This document shows positions 1 through 7,587 of a DNA stretch of 64,000 nt, one piece after another. The stretch is from NCBI RefSeq assembly GCF_019091135.1, contig NZ_JAGXJW010000027.1, positions 1-64,000 of the forward strand, in the 5' to 3' direction. The first letter of the stretch is position 1. Every line of letters starts with the position of its first letter. Source of the DNA: Cohnella sp. GbtcB17 (lineage in GTDB: Bacteria > Bacillota > Bacilli > Paenibacillales > Paenibacillaceae). The notes beneath the pieces were generated by a model. It was not told the origin of the DNA. It saw only the letters and a program-made list of their open reading frames with translations, and made no database searches. A program made the position numbers and the translations under genes.

Positions 1-1
1 G

Positions 2-367
2 CATTTGAAAAAAGGCGCGACGATCATTAACCCAACATCGATCCCCGCCTATCGCGGCAGCCCCCAGCTGTTCGACTTCAGCTCGACCAAAGGCGCGATC
101 TTCGCCTTCTCCCGCCCGCTGTCGGGCAATGTCGTGGAAAAGGACATTCGCGTCAACGCCGTCGCGCCGGGGCCGCTCTGGACACCGCTTATCCCGTCGA
201 CCTTCGACGAGCAGAAGGTGGCGCAGTTCGGCACCGACAGCCCGATGAAGCGGCCGGGACAGCCCGACGAGCTCGCGCCGGCTTATGTCTACCTCGCGTG
301 CGAGGACTCCTCGTACGTGACGGGACAAGTGCTGCACGTCAACGGGGGGACTGTCATTAACGGTTAA
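2..367 (+). CDS. Short-chain dehydrogenase/reductase, C-terminal part (5' end outside window)
   Basis: C-terminal 121 residues of an SDR-family NAD(P)-binding oxidoreductase; the reading frame is open to the left edge, so the Rossmann glycine motif lies outside. Visible are the strand ending in INPTSI with the family serine, the helix FSSTKGAI, the RVNAVAPGPLWTPL segment after the active site and the C-terminal VTGQVLHVNGGT. This resembles the YdaD/YhxC (general stress protein 39) branch. Oddity: the catalytic YxxxK motif reads FxxxK, the tyrosine codon being TTC at 77-79, while the serine and lysine remain. The protein may therefore be catalytically impaired or a degenerating copy. Substrate unknown. 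A terminator follows directly. Confidence 0.85.
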   Translation, partial: HLKKGATIINPTSIPAYRGSPQLFDFSSTKGAIFAFSRPLSGNVVEKDIRVNAVAPGPLWTPLIPSTFDEQKVAQFGTDSPMKRPGQPDELAPAYVYLACEDSSYVTGQVLHVNGGTVING

Positions 368-372
368 GGTAA

Positions 373-416
373 AAAAGCACCGCACTTGGCGCATGATTGC
401 CGGGGGCGGTGCTTTT
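373..416 (+). terminator. Rho-independent terminator of the SDR gene
   Basis: Perfect 11-bp inverted repeat AAAAGCACCGC (373-383) and GCGGTGCTTTT (406-416), starting 6 bases after the SDR stop codon. The A and T tracts in the arms could serve either strand. Confidence 0.8.
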
Positions 417-424
417 CCGTTTAA

Positions 425-1386
425 TATGGTCGCGATGGCGGCGCGTCATCCAAGCGCAGATCAGAATAGCGCGTTTTTGCGCTATTCTGTGCGCTCCCTG
501 AGGCGCGACGGTGGCGCGTCATCCACGCGCAGAGCAGAATAGCGCGTTTTTGCGCTATTCTGTGAGCGCCTGGGCCGCGATGGCGGCGCGTCATCCACGC
601 GCAGACTAGAATAGCGCGTTTTTGCGCTATTCTGTGAGCGTCTGGGCCGCGATGGCGGCGCGTCATCCGCGCGCTGAATAGAATAGCGCGTTTTTGCGCT
701 ATTCCGTGAGCGCCTGTGCCGCGATGACGGCGCGTCATCCACGCGCAGACTAGAATAGCGCGTTTTTGCGCTATTCTGTGAGCGCCTGTGCCGCGATGGC
801 GGCTTGCCTACCACGCGCAGATTAGAATAGCGCGTTTTTGCGCTATTCTGCGAGCACCAGTGCCGCGATGGCGGTGCGCCTCCCACGCGCAGATTAGAAT
901 AGCGCATTTTTGCGCTATTCTGTGAGCGCCTGTGCTGCGATGGCGATGCGTCATCCGCGCGCAGATTAGAATAGCGCGTTTTTGCGCTATTCTGTGAGCG
1001 CCTGTGCTGCGATGGCGATGCGTCATCCATGCGCAGATTAGAATAGCGCGTTTTTGCGCTATTCTGTGAGCGCCTGGGCCGCCTTGGCGGCGCGTCATCC
1101 GCGCGCAGACTAGAATAGCGCGTTTTTGCGCTATTCCGTGAGCGCCTGGGCCGCCATGGCGGCGCGTCATCCACGCGCGCAATAGAATAGCGCGTTTTTG
1201 CGCTATTCCGTGAGCGCCTGGGCCGCGATGGCGGCGCGTCATCCACGCGCGCAATAGAATAGCGCGTTTTTGCGCTATTCTGCGAGCGCCTGGGCCGCCA
1301 TGGCGGCGCGTCATCCGCGCGCAGACTAGAATAGCGCGTTTTTGCGCTATTCCGTGAGCGCCTGGGCCGCCATGGCGGCGCGTCGC
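425..1386. repeat. Tandem palindromic array 1: 13 units of 72 bp
   Basis: Thirteen copies of a palindrome with arms AGAATAGCGC and GCGCTATTCT around a 6-base loop (GTTTTT) begin at 463, 536, 608, 680, 752, 824, 896, 968, 1040, 1112, 1184, 1256 and 1328. The period is 72 bp, with one 73-bp step between the first two. The intervening sequence is also conserved and holds a second palindrome, GCCGCCATGGCGGC or a one-base variant, followed by a cgtcatcc motif. Each unit thus carries two dyads. Because 72 is a multiple of three, several frames stay open (for example minus strand 482-1246), but they lack credible ribosome sites and only restate the repeat. The array fills the convergent gap between the SDR (+) and MATE (-) genes. 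Confidence 0.95.
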
Positions 1387-1396
1387 CCGCGGCGAT

Positions 1397-2743
1397 TCAA
1401 CCGTGCGCTTCCTTCAGCCGCACCGCATGCCAGTCCGTCCGGTAATAGCGTACAGCCACGGTAGTACCGAGCACCGTCAGAAACGTATATAACGATAGCC
1501 ACGCCCCCATGCTCCCCCAGTCCGCTACCTGAACGAACAAAAACGTAAGCGGCACGAACAGCAGGAAGCTGAGCGCCAGCGAAGCCCGCATCAGAAAGGT
1601 CGTATCGCCGATCCCCCGCAGCCCGCCAGCGTAAAAGTTGTACAGCGCGTCGAAAATCTGCAAGTACGCAGACACTTTAATAAGATTCGCCGCCGTCTCG
1701 TACACGAGCGGATCTTCACTGAACATTCGAGCGATCGGGACGGCCCAGATGAGCTCCGCCGTCCCGAGCAGGAGGATGAACAAGCTTCCCAGAACCGCCG
1801 TGTCGGTGCCGGCTTTGCGCGCGAGCAGCGGCTTGCCGCGACCGATCTCCTGCCCGACCAGGATCGTCGCCGTCGAGCCGAAGGCGAACGCCGGCATGAA
1901 ACCGAACGACATGACATTCAGCGCCACCTCGTTCGCCGCAAGCGCTGCGTCCCCGATCCGCGCGACGAACATCGTGAAGATGTACATGGACACGCTCATC
2001 GAAAATTCCATCAGCCCCAGCTTGCCGCTCTCCTGGGCGACGAGCTTAAGCTCCCGCCAATCCGGCTTCGGAATCGAGCGCGTGCCGAACTTGCGGTGCA
2101 TCGGGCCGTAGAATACGATCAGGCACAGCAGCAGCTGGATCGCCTCTCCGATGAGGATTGCCCATCCGGCGCCCTTGACACCTAGCTCCGGCAATCCCAG
2201 CTCGCCGTTGACGAATCCGTAGGTCAGGCCGATCATGATCAGATTGGACACGATCGCGACGATCATCGAGATGCGCGTATTGCCCACGCCGCGGAAGAAG
2301 CCGTGGAACACGAAGCTGACAATACCGAACGCCATCGCGTAAAAGCGCAGCTCCAAATAATCGGCGCCCGTCCGCACGACGTTGTCGGAGCCGCCGGTAA
2401 GCGCGAGCACGCCGTCGCTCGCCAGCCACCCGGCCAGCACGATCAGCGCACCGATGCCTACGCTCGCGGTCAACGCCAGATAAGTCCGGTCGATCCCCTT
2501 TCGCATCTCCCCCGCCCCGTAATTTTGCGCGACAAGGTAGTTGACCGTGTGCCCGATGCCCGAGAACAACGCGAACACGTTGTACATAATAATATTGGAG
2601 ACGCCGACGACGGCAATGACGACGATGCCCAGATGACCGACCATAATTAAGTTGACGGTGCCGGTAACCGTCTGCGTGGCGAACGCGAACAGCGACGGCA
2701 GCGCGAGCATCATGATTTGAAGCCAGTTGCGGAATAATGGCAT
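1397..2743 (-). CDS. MATE family multidrug/solute efflux transporter
   Basis: About 448 residues with roughly twelve hydrophobic segments, the usual length for a MATE (NorM/DinF-like) cation-coupled exporter in the cytoplasmic membrane. Family features include the N-terminal LPSLFAFATQTVTGTVNLIMVG stretch (start of the first bundle), GFFRGVGNTRI in the middle and GGLRGIGDTTF in the second half, the two matching halves expected of the fold. The ATG at 2741-2743 is preferred because AAAGAGG lies about 11 bases upstream; an upstream in-frame ATG at 2776 would place that site inside the gene. Substrate is not predictable. The 3' end is followed within a few bases by palindromic array 1 and no separate terminator is seen. 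Confidence 0.9.
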   Translation of the reverse strand: MPLFRNWLQIMMLALPSLFAFATQTVTGTVNLIMVGHLGIVVIAVVGVSNIIMYNVFALFSGIGHTVNYLVAQNYGAGEMRKGIDRTYLALTASVGIGALIVLAGWLASDGVLALTGGSDNVVRTGADYLELRFYAMAFGIVSFVFHGFFRGVGNTRISMIVAIVSNLIMIGLTYGFVNGELGLPELGVKGAGWAILIGEAIQLLLCLIVFYGPMHRKFGTRSIPKPDWRELKLVAQESGKLGLMEFSMSVSMYIFTMFVARIGDAALAANEVALNVMSFGFMPAFAFGSTATILVGQEIGRGKPLLARKAGTDTAVLGSLFILLLGTAELIWAVPIARMFSEDPLVYETAANLIKVSAYLQIFDALYNFYAGGLRGIGDTTFLMRASLALSFLLFVPLTFLFVQVADWGSMGAWLSLYTFLTVLGTTVAVRYYRTDWHAVRLKEAHG

Positions 2744-2955
2744 GATGAATTGAACCTCTTTTTGTCGGATGTTCATTTAGTCTGCATGAGGCATCGCGGT
2801 TCGTCAATGGGGTTTATGGGCTGCTCGCGGGCTTGCGGATTCGTCTTCGGTGCGCTACATTAGATTCAAACAGGCGTGAAGCACATGCCGTTCGTGCTGC
2901 GAATCATCGGATTCGCGGTGCGGGCGGCTATTTTTTATTTTTAAGGGGGATTTTC

Positions 2956-3732
2956 ATGCAAAACTTCGCAAAAAGGCGCCTTTCCGCGGCCAAGTTTATG
3001 CTAGATCAATTACGTTCCAGTGAGCTTCGCCCCGATCTGTCGGATGAGCGGAACCAGCTCGCCTTCGAAGCCGCCTTTGCAGCTTGGTGGCAGGAAGTGT
3101 ACAGGAAGTCTTCTCCCCGCGGTCGCGCTAGGTTGGCCGGCGGCTTGCCGCATGCTTCTCTCTACTTTCTCCGATTCGTATGGTGGCCGGCATTTCGGTC
3201 ATTCAAAGGACTTATTCCTGAATACGAGATCGTCGATTACCGGGATGGTTACCGCTATATCGACTTCGTCTACCTCACGAACGGCCTCCGCATCTCCATC
3301 GAACTGGACGGCCGGGGACCGCATCGCCTCCAAATCTCCGCCGCCGACTTCGAAGACGAGCTCATGCGCCAGAACTATCTCGTGCTCGATCGCTGGCTGG
3401 TCCTGCGATTCCCTTTCCTCATGCTCCGCGACAAACCGCGCCAATGTCAGCAACTGCTGCAGCAAATGCTGGGGAGTGCGGGGGGAGAGCATCCCACTCC
3501 CCTTAATCAACTGTGTGCGACCGAACGAAGGATACTTGCCTGCGTGAGCAGGTTTACCGGGCATTTCGCGCCCTCCCAGGTTGCGTCAACCGTCGGAATC
3601 AGCAAGAATACCACTCATAAGTATCTCAGATCGCTCGTGGATAAACACTTCATTGCGCCCGTAAACGCCGAGCACCGAAAAATCCGGAAATACGCGTTGA
3701 ACCGGGATCGAATTCCGTTTCATTTTCTATAA
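2956..3732 (+). CDS. PD-(D/E)XK-like (DUF559/Vsr-like fold) protein with C-terminal winged helix
   Basis: 258 residues, no confident family name. The middle part reads like a small PD-(D/E)XK nuclease: EYEIVDYRDGYRYIDFVY followed by ISIELDGRGPH, a downstream acidic helix with DELMRQNYL, and a W-LVLRF strand as in DUF559/Vsr-type proteins. The last ~75 residues (ATERRILACVSRFTG, QVASTVGISKNTTHKYLRSLVDKHFI) form a winged helix-turn-helix. The combination suggests a DNA-binding protein, catalytic or not. The ATG at 2956 has AAGGGGGA five bases upstream, so longer frames upstream are ignored. It is convergent with prkA and flanked by two arrays of 72-bp palindromic units. Cleavage activity is inference only. 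Confidence 0.6.
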   Translation: MQNFAKRRLSAAKFMLDQLRSSELRPDLSDERNQLAFEAAFAAWWQEVYRKSSPRGRARLAGGLPHASLYFLRFVWWPAFRSFKGLIPEYEIVDYRDGYRYIDFVYLTNGLRISIELDGRGPHRLQISAADFEDELMRQNYLVLDRWLVLRFPFLMLRDKPRQCQQLLQQMLGSAGGEHPTPLNQLCATERRILACVSRFTGHFAPSQVASTVGISKNTTHKYLRSLVDKHFIAPVNAEHRKIRKYALNRDRIPFHFL

Positions 3733-3759
3733 GTTTAACTGCGAACAGCCTTCGGACGG

Positions 3760-4035
3760 GAATAGCGCAATAATGCGCTATATCACTGCAGCATGTTAGT
3801 GGTGGTCAGGCGGAACTACTGGTGAGGGGGCTGATAGCGCAATTTTGCGCTATATCAAAGCGTCATGTTAGTGGCGGGCAGGCGGATCTTCTGGTGCGGG
3901 GGGCAGATAGCGCAATAATGCGCTATATCAAAGCATCATGTTAGTATCGGGCAGGCGGATCTACTGGTACAAGGGCAGATAGCGCAATAATGCGCTATAT
4001 CAAAGCGTCATGTTAGTGGCGAGGAGGCGGATTTA
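3760..4035. repeat. Tandem palindromic array 2: 4 units of 72 bp
   Basis: Four palindromes ATAGCGCA/TGCGCTAT (loops ATAA or AATT-like) begin at 3762, 3834, 3907 and 3979, steps of 72, 73 and 72 bp. Between them is a conserved filler containing catgttagt and ggcaggcggat. The core dyad ATAGCGC/GCGCTAT and the 72-bp period are those of array 1, but the filler sequence is different. The array lies in the convergent gap between the nuclease-fold gene (+) and prkA (-). No open reading frame of interest. Confidence 0.9.
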
Positions 4036-4078
4036 CTTTAGCTCGCGAGTAGTGGCGTCTACGCTCATTGTGCAACGC

Positions 4079-4106
4079 CAAAAACCGCACAGCAATTGTG
4101 CGGTTT
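4079..4106 (-). terminator. Terminator of prkA
   Basis: On the minus strand, arms ACCGCAC and GTGCGGT around AATTGCT are followed by TTTTT, about 40 bases after the prkA stop codon. Confidence 0.75.
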
Positions 4107-4147
4107 GGCGCGTGCGCGCGGGTTCGGGCCGCTCTCGCTTCCAGCGG

Positions 4148-6043
4148 TCAGCGATTCAGCAAGCTGCCCACGTAACGCAGCAGCTCGTTGGCGCTGGCGG
4201 TCGTGTAGCCGTGCTCCTCGACGAGGCGATTGATGACCTCGTTGATGCGCTTGAGCTGATTTTCGTCAGGCGTCTTGGTGGAGGTGGTGATCTTGACGAT
4301 ATCCTTCAGGTCGGCGAACAGCTTCTTCTCGATCGCCTCGCGAAGACGCTCGTGCGTGCTGTAGTCGAACTTGCGTCCTTTGCGCGAGTAGGCGGAGATG
4401 CGGATCAGAATTTCCTCACGGAACGCCTTTTTCGCGTTTTCGGAGATGCCGATTTGCTCTTCGATGGAACGCATGAGACGCTCGTCGGGATCCATCGACT
4501 CGCCGGTTAGCGGGTCCTTGATCTTCTGCCAGTTGCAGTAGGCTTCGATATTGTCGAGGTAGTTCTCGAATAGCGTGCGCGCCGATTCCTCGAACGAATA
4601 GACGAACGCCTTCTGCACCTCCTTCTTGGCAAGTGCGTCATACTCCTTGCGCGCGACGGAGATGAAGCCCAAGTAGCGTTCGCGCTCCTCCTTCGTGATC
4701 GAAGGATGCTGGTCGAGCCCGTCCTTGAGCGCGCGCAGCACGTCGAGGGCGTTGATGTACTCCTGGTCCTGCTTGATCAGGGCGCTGGAGATGCGGTTGA
4801 TGACGTAGCGCGGGTCGATGCCGGACATGCCTTCGTCGTTGAACTCGTTTTGCATCTCCTTCAGGTCGGCGTCCTTGAAGCCTTCGACCTCTTCGCCGTC
4901 GTACAGCCGCATTTTTTTGACCAGGTCCATGCCCTGCTTCTTGGATTCCTTGAGGCGCGTCAGGATGCTAAAGATGGCGGCGGCCCGCAGTGCATGCGGG
5001 GCGATATGGATGTGGCTCATGTCGGACTGGCCGATCAGCTTGGCGTATATCTTCTCTTCGTCGCTCACGCGCAGATTGTACGGCACGGGCATGACAATCA
5101 TCCGGGACTGCAGCGCCTCGTTTTTTTTGTTGGCGATAAACGTCTTGTACTCGGATTCGTTCGTATGCGCCACGATGAGCTCGTCGGCGCTGATGAGCGC
5201 GAACCGGCCCGCCTTGAAGTTGCCCTCCTGCGTCAGCGAGAGCAGATTCCACAGGAATTTCTCGTCGCACTTCAGCATTTCCTGGAACTCCATCAGGCCG
5301 CGGTTCGCCTTGTTCAGCTCGCCGTCGAAGCGGTAGGCGCGAGGGTCGGACTCCGAGCCGTATTCGGTAATGGTCGAAAAATCGATGCTGCCCGTCAAGT
5401 CCGCAATATCCTGCGACTTCGGGTCGGACGGGCTGAACGTGCCGATGCCGGTGCGCGTATCCTCGGACAGAAACACGCGCTCGACCGGGAACGATTCGAT
5501 GTCCCCACCGTAATCGCTGCGCAGCCGGAGCGCGCACGACGGGCAGAGATTGCCCTCGATGCGGACGTTCAGCTCCTTCTCAAAGTCCGGCCGAAGCTCG
5601 TTCGGCACCAGATGAAGCGGCTCCTCGTGCATCGGGCAGCCCTGCAGCGCGAACACCGCGCCTCTTGCCGTTCGCGAATACTGCTCCAGCCCTCTTTTTA
5701 GCAGCGTCACGATCGTGGACTTGCCTCCGCTGACCGGCCCCATGAGCAGGAGGATCCGCTTGCGGACGTCGAGCCGCCTCGCCGCCGAGTGAAAATACTC
5801 TTCGACAAGCCGCTCGAGCGTTCGATCGAGGCCGTAAATGTCGTTTTCAAAAAACTTGTACTTCTTCACGCCGTTCTGCTCTTCCACACCGTGGGAGACG
5901 ATCATGTCGTATACCCTGGAATGCGCGGTCATCGCAGGAACGGGGTCTTCCTTGAGCAATTCGATATAATCGCGAAATGTACCCGTCCACGTCAACCTCT
6001 CGCTAGCAGTCCGGTACTCGGCGAGCCGCTTGAAGATGTCCAT
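4148..6043 (-). CDS. prkA: PrkA family serine protein kinase
   Basis: 631 residues, the standard length for PrkA, a cytoplasmic AAA+-like ATPase described as a serine protein kinase (and, in Bacillus work, as a Lon-like protease) linked to sporulation and stress. The N-terminal AAA-PrkA domain shows Walker A GPVSGGKST at residues 102-110; the C-terminal PrkA domain includes the DPLTGESMDPDERLMRSIEEQIG region. The start is fixed by GGGAGG nine bases upstream of the ATG. The usual neighbour yhbH (DUF444) is not adjacent; a terminator and palindromic array 2 follow instead. Expression control could not be read from the sequence, although sporulation-sigma control is known in relatives. Confidence 0.93.
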   Translation of the reverse strand: MDIFKRLAEYRTASERLTWTGTFRDYIELLKEDPVPAMTAHSRVYDMIVSHGVEEQNGVKKYKFFENDIYGLDRTLERLVEEYFHSAARRLDVRKRILLLMGPVSGGKSTIVTLLKRGLEQYSRTARGAVFALQGCPMHEEPLHLVPNELRPDFEKELNVRIEGNLCPSCALRLRSDYGGDIESFPVERVFLSEDTRTGIGTFSPSDPKSQDIADLTGSIDFSTITEYGSESDPRAYRFDGELNKANRGLMEFQEMLKCDEKFLWNLLSLTQEGNFKAGRFALISADELIVAHTNESEYKTFIANKKNEALQSRMIVMPVPYNLRVSDEEKIYAKLIGQSDMSHIHIAPHALRAAAIFSILTRLKESKKQGMDLVKKMRLYDGEEVEGFKDADLKEMQNEFNDEGMSGIDPRYVINRISSALIKQDQEYINALDVLRALKDGLDQHPSITKEERERYLGFISVARKEYDALAKKEVQKAFVYSFEESARTLFENYLDNIEAYCNWQKIKDPLTGESMDPDERLMRSIEEQIGISENAKKAFREEILIRISAYSRKGRKFDYSTHERLREAIEKKLFADLKDIVKITTSTKTPDENQLKRINEVINRLVEEHGYTTASANELLRYVGSLLNR

Positions 6044-6171
6044 GCCGCTGTCCTCCCTGTCTCTTCCGTCTCTCTATCGGTGTGACCATTCATCGTCTTC
6101 GCAACGTACTCTATACCTATGCGGGAGGGTGGACGAATTTGCCCCGAAAACGGGATGAAAATAAATGACCG

Positions 6172-6180
6172 TGCTATAAT
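6172..6180 (+). promoter_or_regulatory. Extended -10 promoter element for the DUF2161/Rieske pair
   Basis: TGCTATAAT is a consensus extended -10 (TGnTATAAT) without an obvious -35. Transcription would start near 6187, downstream of the GTG at 6183, which supports the GTG at 6213 as the real start of the next gene. Confidence 0.6.
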
Positions 6181-6212
6181 GTGTGAATCAAGCGGCGATC
6201 GGGGGAAGCGGC

Positions 6213-7280
6213 GTGGCGGTCAAATACGAGACGGAATTGTATCCTGCGCTGAAAGCGTTCTGGACGGCCAGAGGCTACGAGGTCAAGGCCGAGGTTAAAG
6301 GCTGCGACCTGGTCGCGATCCGGGAAGGCGACGCGCTGCCCGTCATCGTCGAGATGAAAAAAACGTTCACGCTGGCGCTGCTGCTGCAGGGTCTTGAGCG
6401 ACAGCGCACGGGCGCCGCCGTATGGCTGGCCGTCGAGCGCAATCGCGTCAAGAAAGGCGCGCACAACCAGCGCTTCGGAGAGATCTCGGATCTGTGCCGC
6501 AGGCTCTCCCTCGGCTTTATGTCGGTGACCTTTTATAAAACGAAGCCGCCCGTGATCGAGGTATGGTGCGAGATCGGCAGTCCGCCGGACACAGGAATCC
6601 GGGCTGCGGGCGGCCCCGCCGCCGTCGCCGAGAACATCGCGGCGGCTTATGCGGCAACGGCTGTCGCAGCGCCGTTCGTGCCTGCCGCCGTGCCTACGGC
6701 CCGCTCCGGCGGCAGACGTAAAGGCACCGCCAAGCTGCTCAAGGAATTCGCCGGACGCAGCGGCGATTACAATGTCGGCGGCAGCACGAAGCGCAAGCTC
6801 GTGACGGCCTACCGGGAGCGCGCGCTTCAGTGCGCGCTGGCGCTTCGCTGCGCGAATGCGACGGCGCTCGCGCCGCGGGAGGTCGGCGCCCTGACGGGCG
6901 TCGCCGATCCGGGACAGCTGCTGCGCAGCAATTATTACGGCTGGTTCGCCAAGGCCGGACGCGGACTGTATGCATTGACGCCGGTCGGGCTTGCCGCGCT
7001 GGATGAATACGCCGAAGCGGTGTCCTATTGGACGACCCGCTTTCCGTGGGCGGCAGCTGCCGCCGTCCGCGCCGAAGCCGAAGTCGAAGCCGAAGTAGCC
7101 TCCGAAGCCGAGGCCAACACCCTTCATGCCGCCGATGACGATACCGCCAAAGAGGACACCGCCTACAACGACACCGCCTTTTCTGACATCGCCTATGACA
7201 ATGCCAACGGCGGCGACACCGTAGACGACGAAGCGGCCGATATGGCTACCTATTATATAGAGGAGTTGCACCAAACATGA
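6213..7280 (+). CDS. DUF2161 family putative PD-(D/E)XK phosphodiesterase
   Basis: 355 residues from GTG 6213, which has GGGGGAAG five bases upstream. The N-terminal domain (VKYETELYPALKAFWTARGYEV, then KGCDLVAIREG and PVIVEMKK) matches DUF2161, a restriction-endonuclease-like fold where the E, D and ExK residues form the putative metal site; RFGEISDLCRRLSLGF follows. A winged-helix-like second part ends in GLYALTPVGLAALDEY. The last ~70 residues are an unusual acidic low-complexity tail with AEVEAE and DTAxxD repeats. The stop overlaps the Rieske gene by ATGA, so the two are translationally coupled. The biological role of DUF2161 proteins is unknown. Confidence 0.75.
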   Translation: MAVKYETELYPALKAFWTARGYEVKAEVKGCDLVAIREGDALPVIVEMKKTFTLALLLQGLERQRTGAAVWLAVERNRVKKGAHNQRFGEISDLCRRLSLGFMSVTFYKTKPPVIEVWCEIGSPPDTGIRAAGGPAAVAENIAAAYAATAVAAPFVPAAVPTARSGGRRKGTAKLLKEFAGRSGDYNVGGSTKRKLVTAYRERALQCALALRCANATALAPREVGALTGVADPGQLLRSNYYGWFAKAGRGLYALTPVGLAALDEYAEAVSYWTTRFPWAAAAAVRAEAEVEAEVASEAEANTLHAADDDTAKEDTAYNDTAFSDIAYDNANGGDTVDDEAADMATYYIEELHQT

Positions 7281-7585
7281 CCGATTCCCGCATTCCGCTC
7301 GGACCCGCCGACATGCTGACCGATGCGCCCCTGTCCATCGAGCTGGACGGCAAGCCATACTGGCTGACGCAAGAGGCGGACGGCACGATCGTTCTTCTGC
7401 TCGCCTTTTGCCCGCATGCCGGCGGAGAGGTGTTGCTCGCCGACGGCGATTTTTACTGTCCGCTCCATTACTGGACTTTCGACGGCCGCTCCGGCGAATG
7501 TACGAACCGCGGCGACGAACGTCTCATGCGTCGCAACGTGGAGCTCGTAGACGGCCAATTGTACGCGAGCGGCGCCGATTATTGA
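7277..7585 (+). CDS. Small Rieske-type [2Fe-2S] ferredoxin
   Basis: 102 residues containing both Rieske cluster motifs: CPHAGG (Cys45, His47) and CPLHYWTFD (Cys61, His64), spaced 16 residues apart as in soluble Rieske ferredoxins of the NirD/BphF type. It would carry electrons for a partner that is not encoded next to it. The ATG overlaps the stop of the DUF2161 gene (ATGA at 7277-7280). The gene ends two bases before the convergent aminotransferase-like gene, and no terminator separates them. Confidence 0.85.
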   Translation: MTDSRIPLGPADMLTDAPLSIELDGKPYWLTQEADGTIVLLLAFCPHAGGEVLLADGDFYCPLHYWTFDGRSGECTNRGDERLMRRNVELVDGQLYASGADY

Positions 7586-7587
7586 GC

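Noticed and set aside
482-1246. Minus-strand frames of up to 254 residues in array 1
   Set aside because: They restate the 72-bp unit, exist in more than one frame because 72 is divisible by three, and have no ribosome site or domain.
425-1386. CRISPR array
   Set aside because: The segments between palindromes are themselves conserved, so they are not unique spacers, and no cas genes are nearby.
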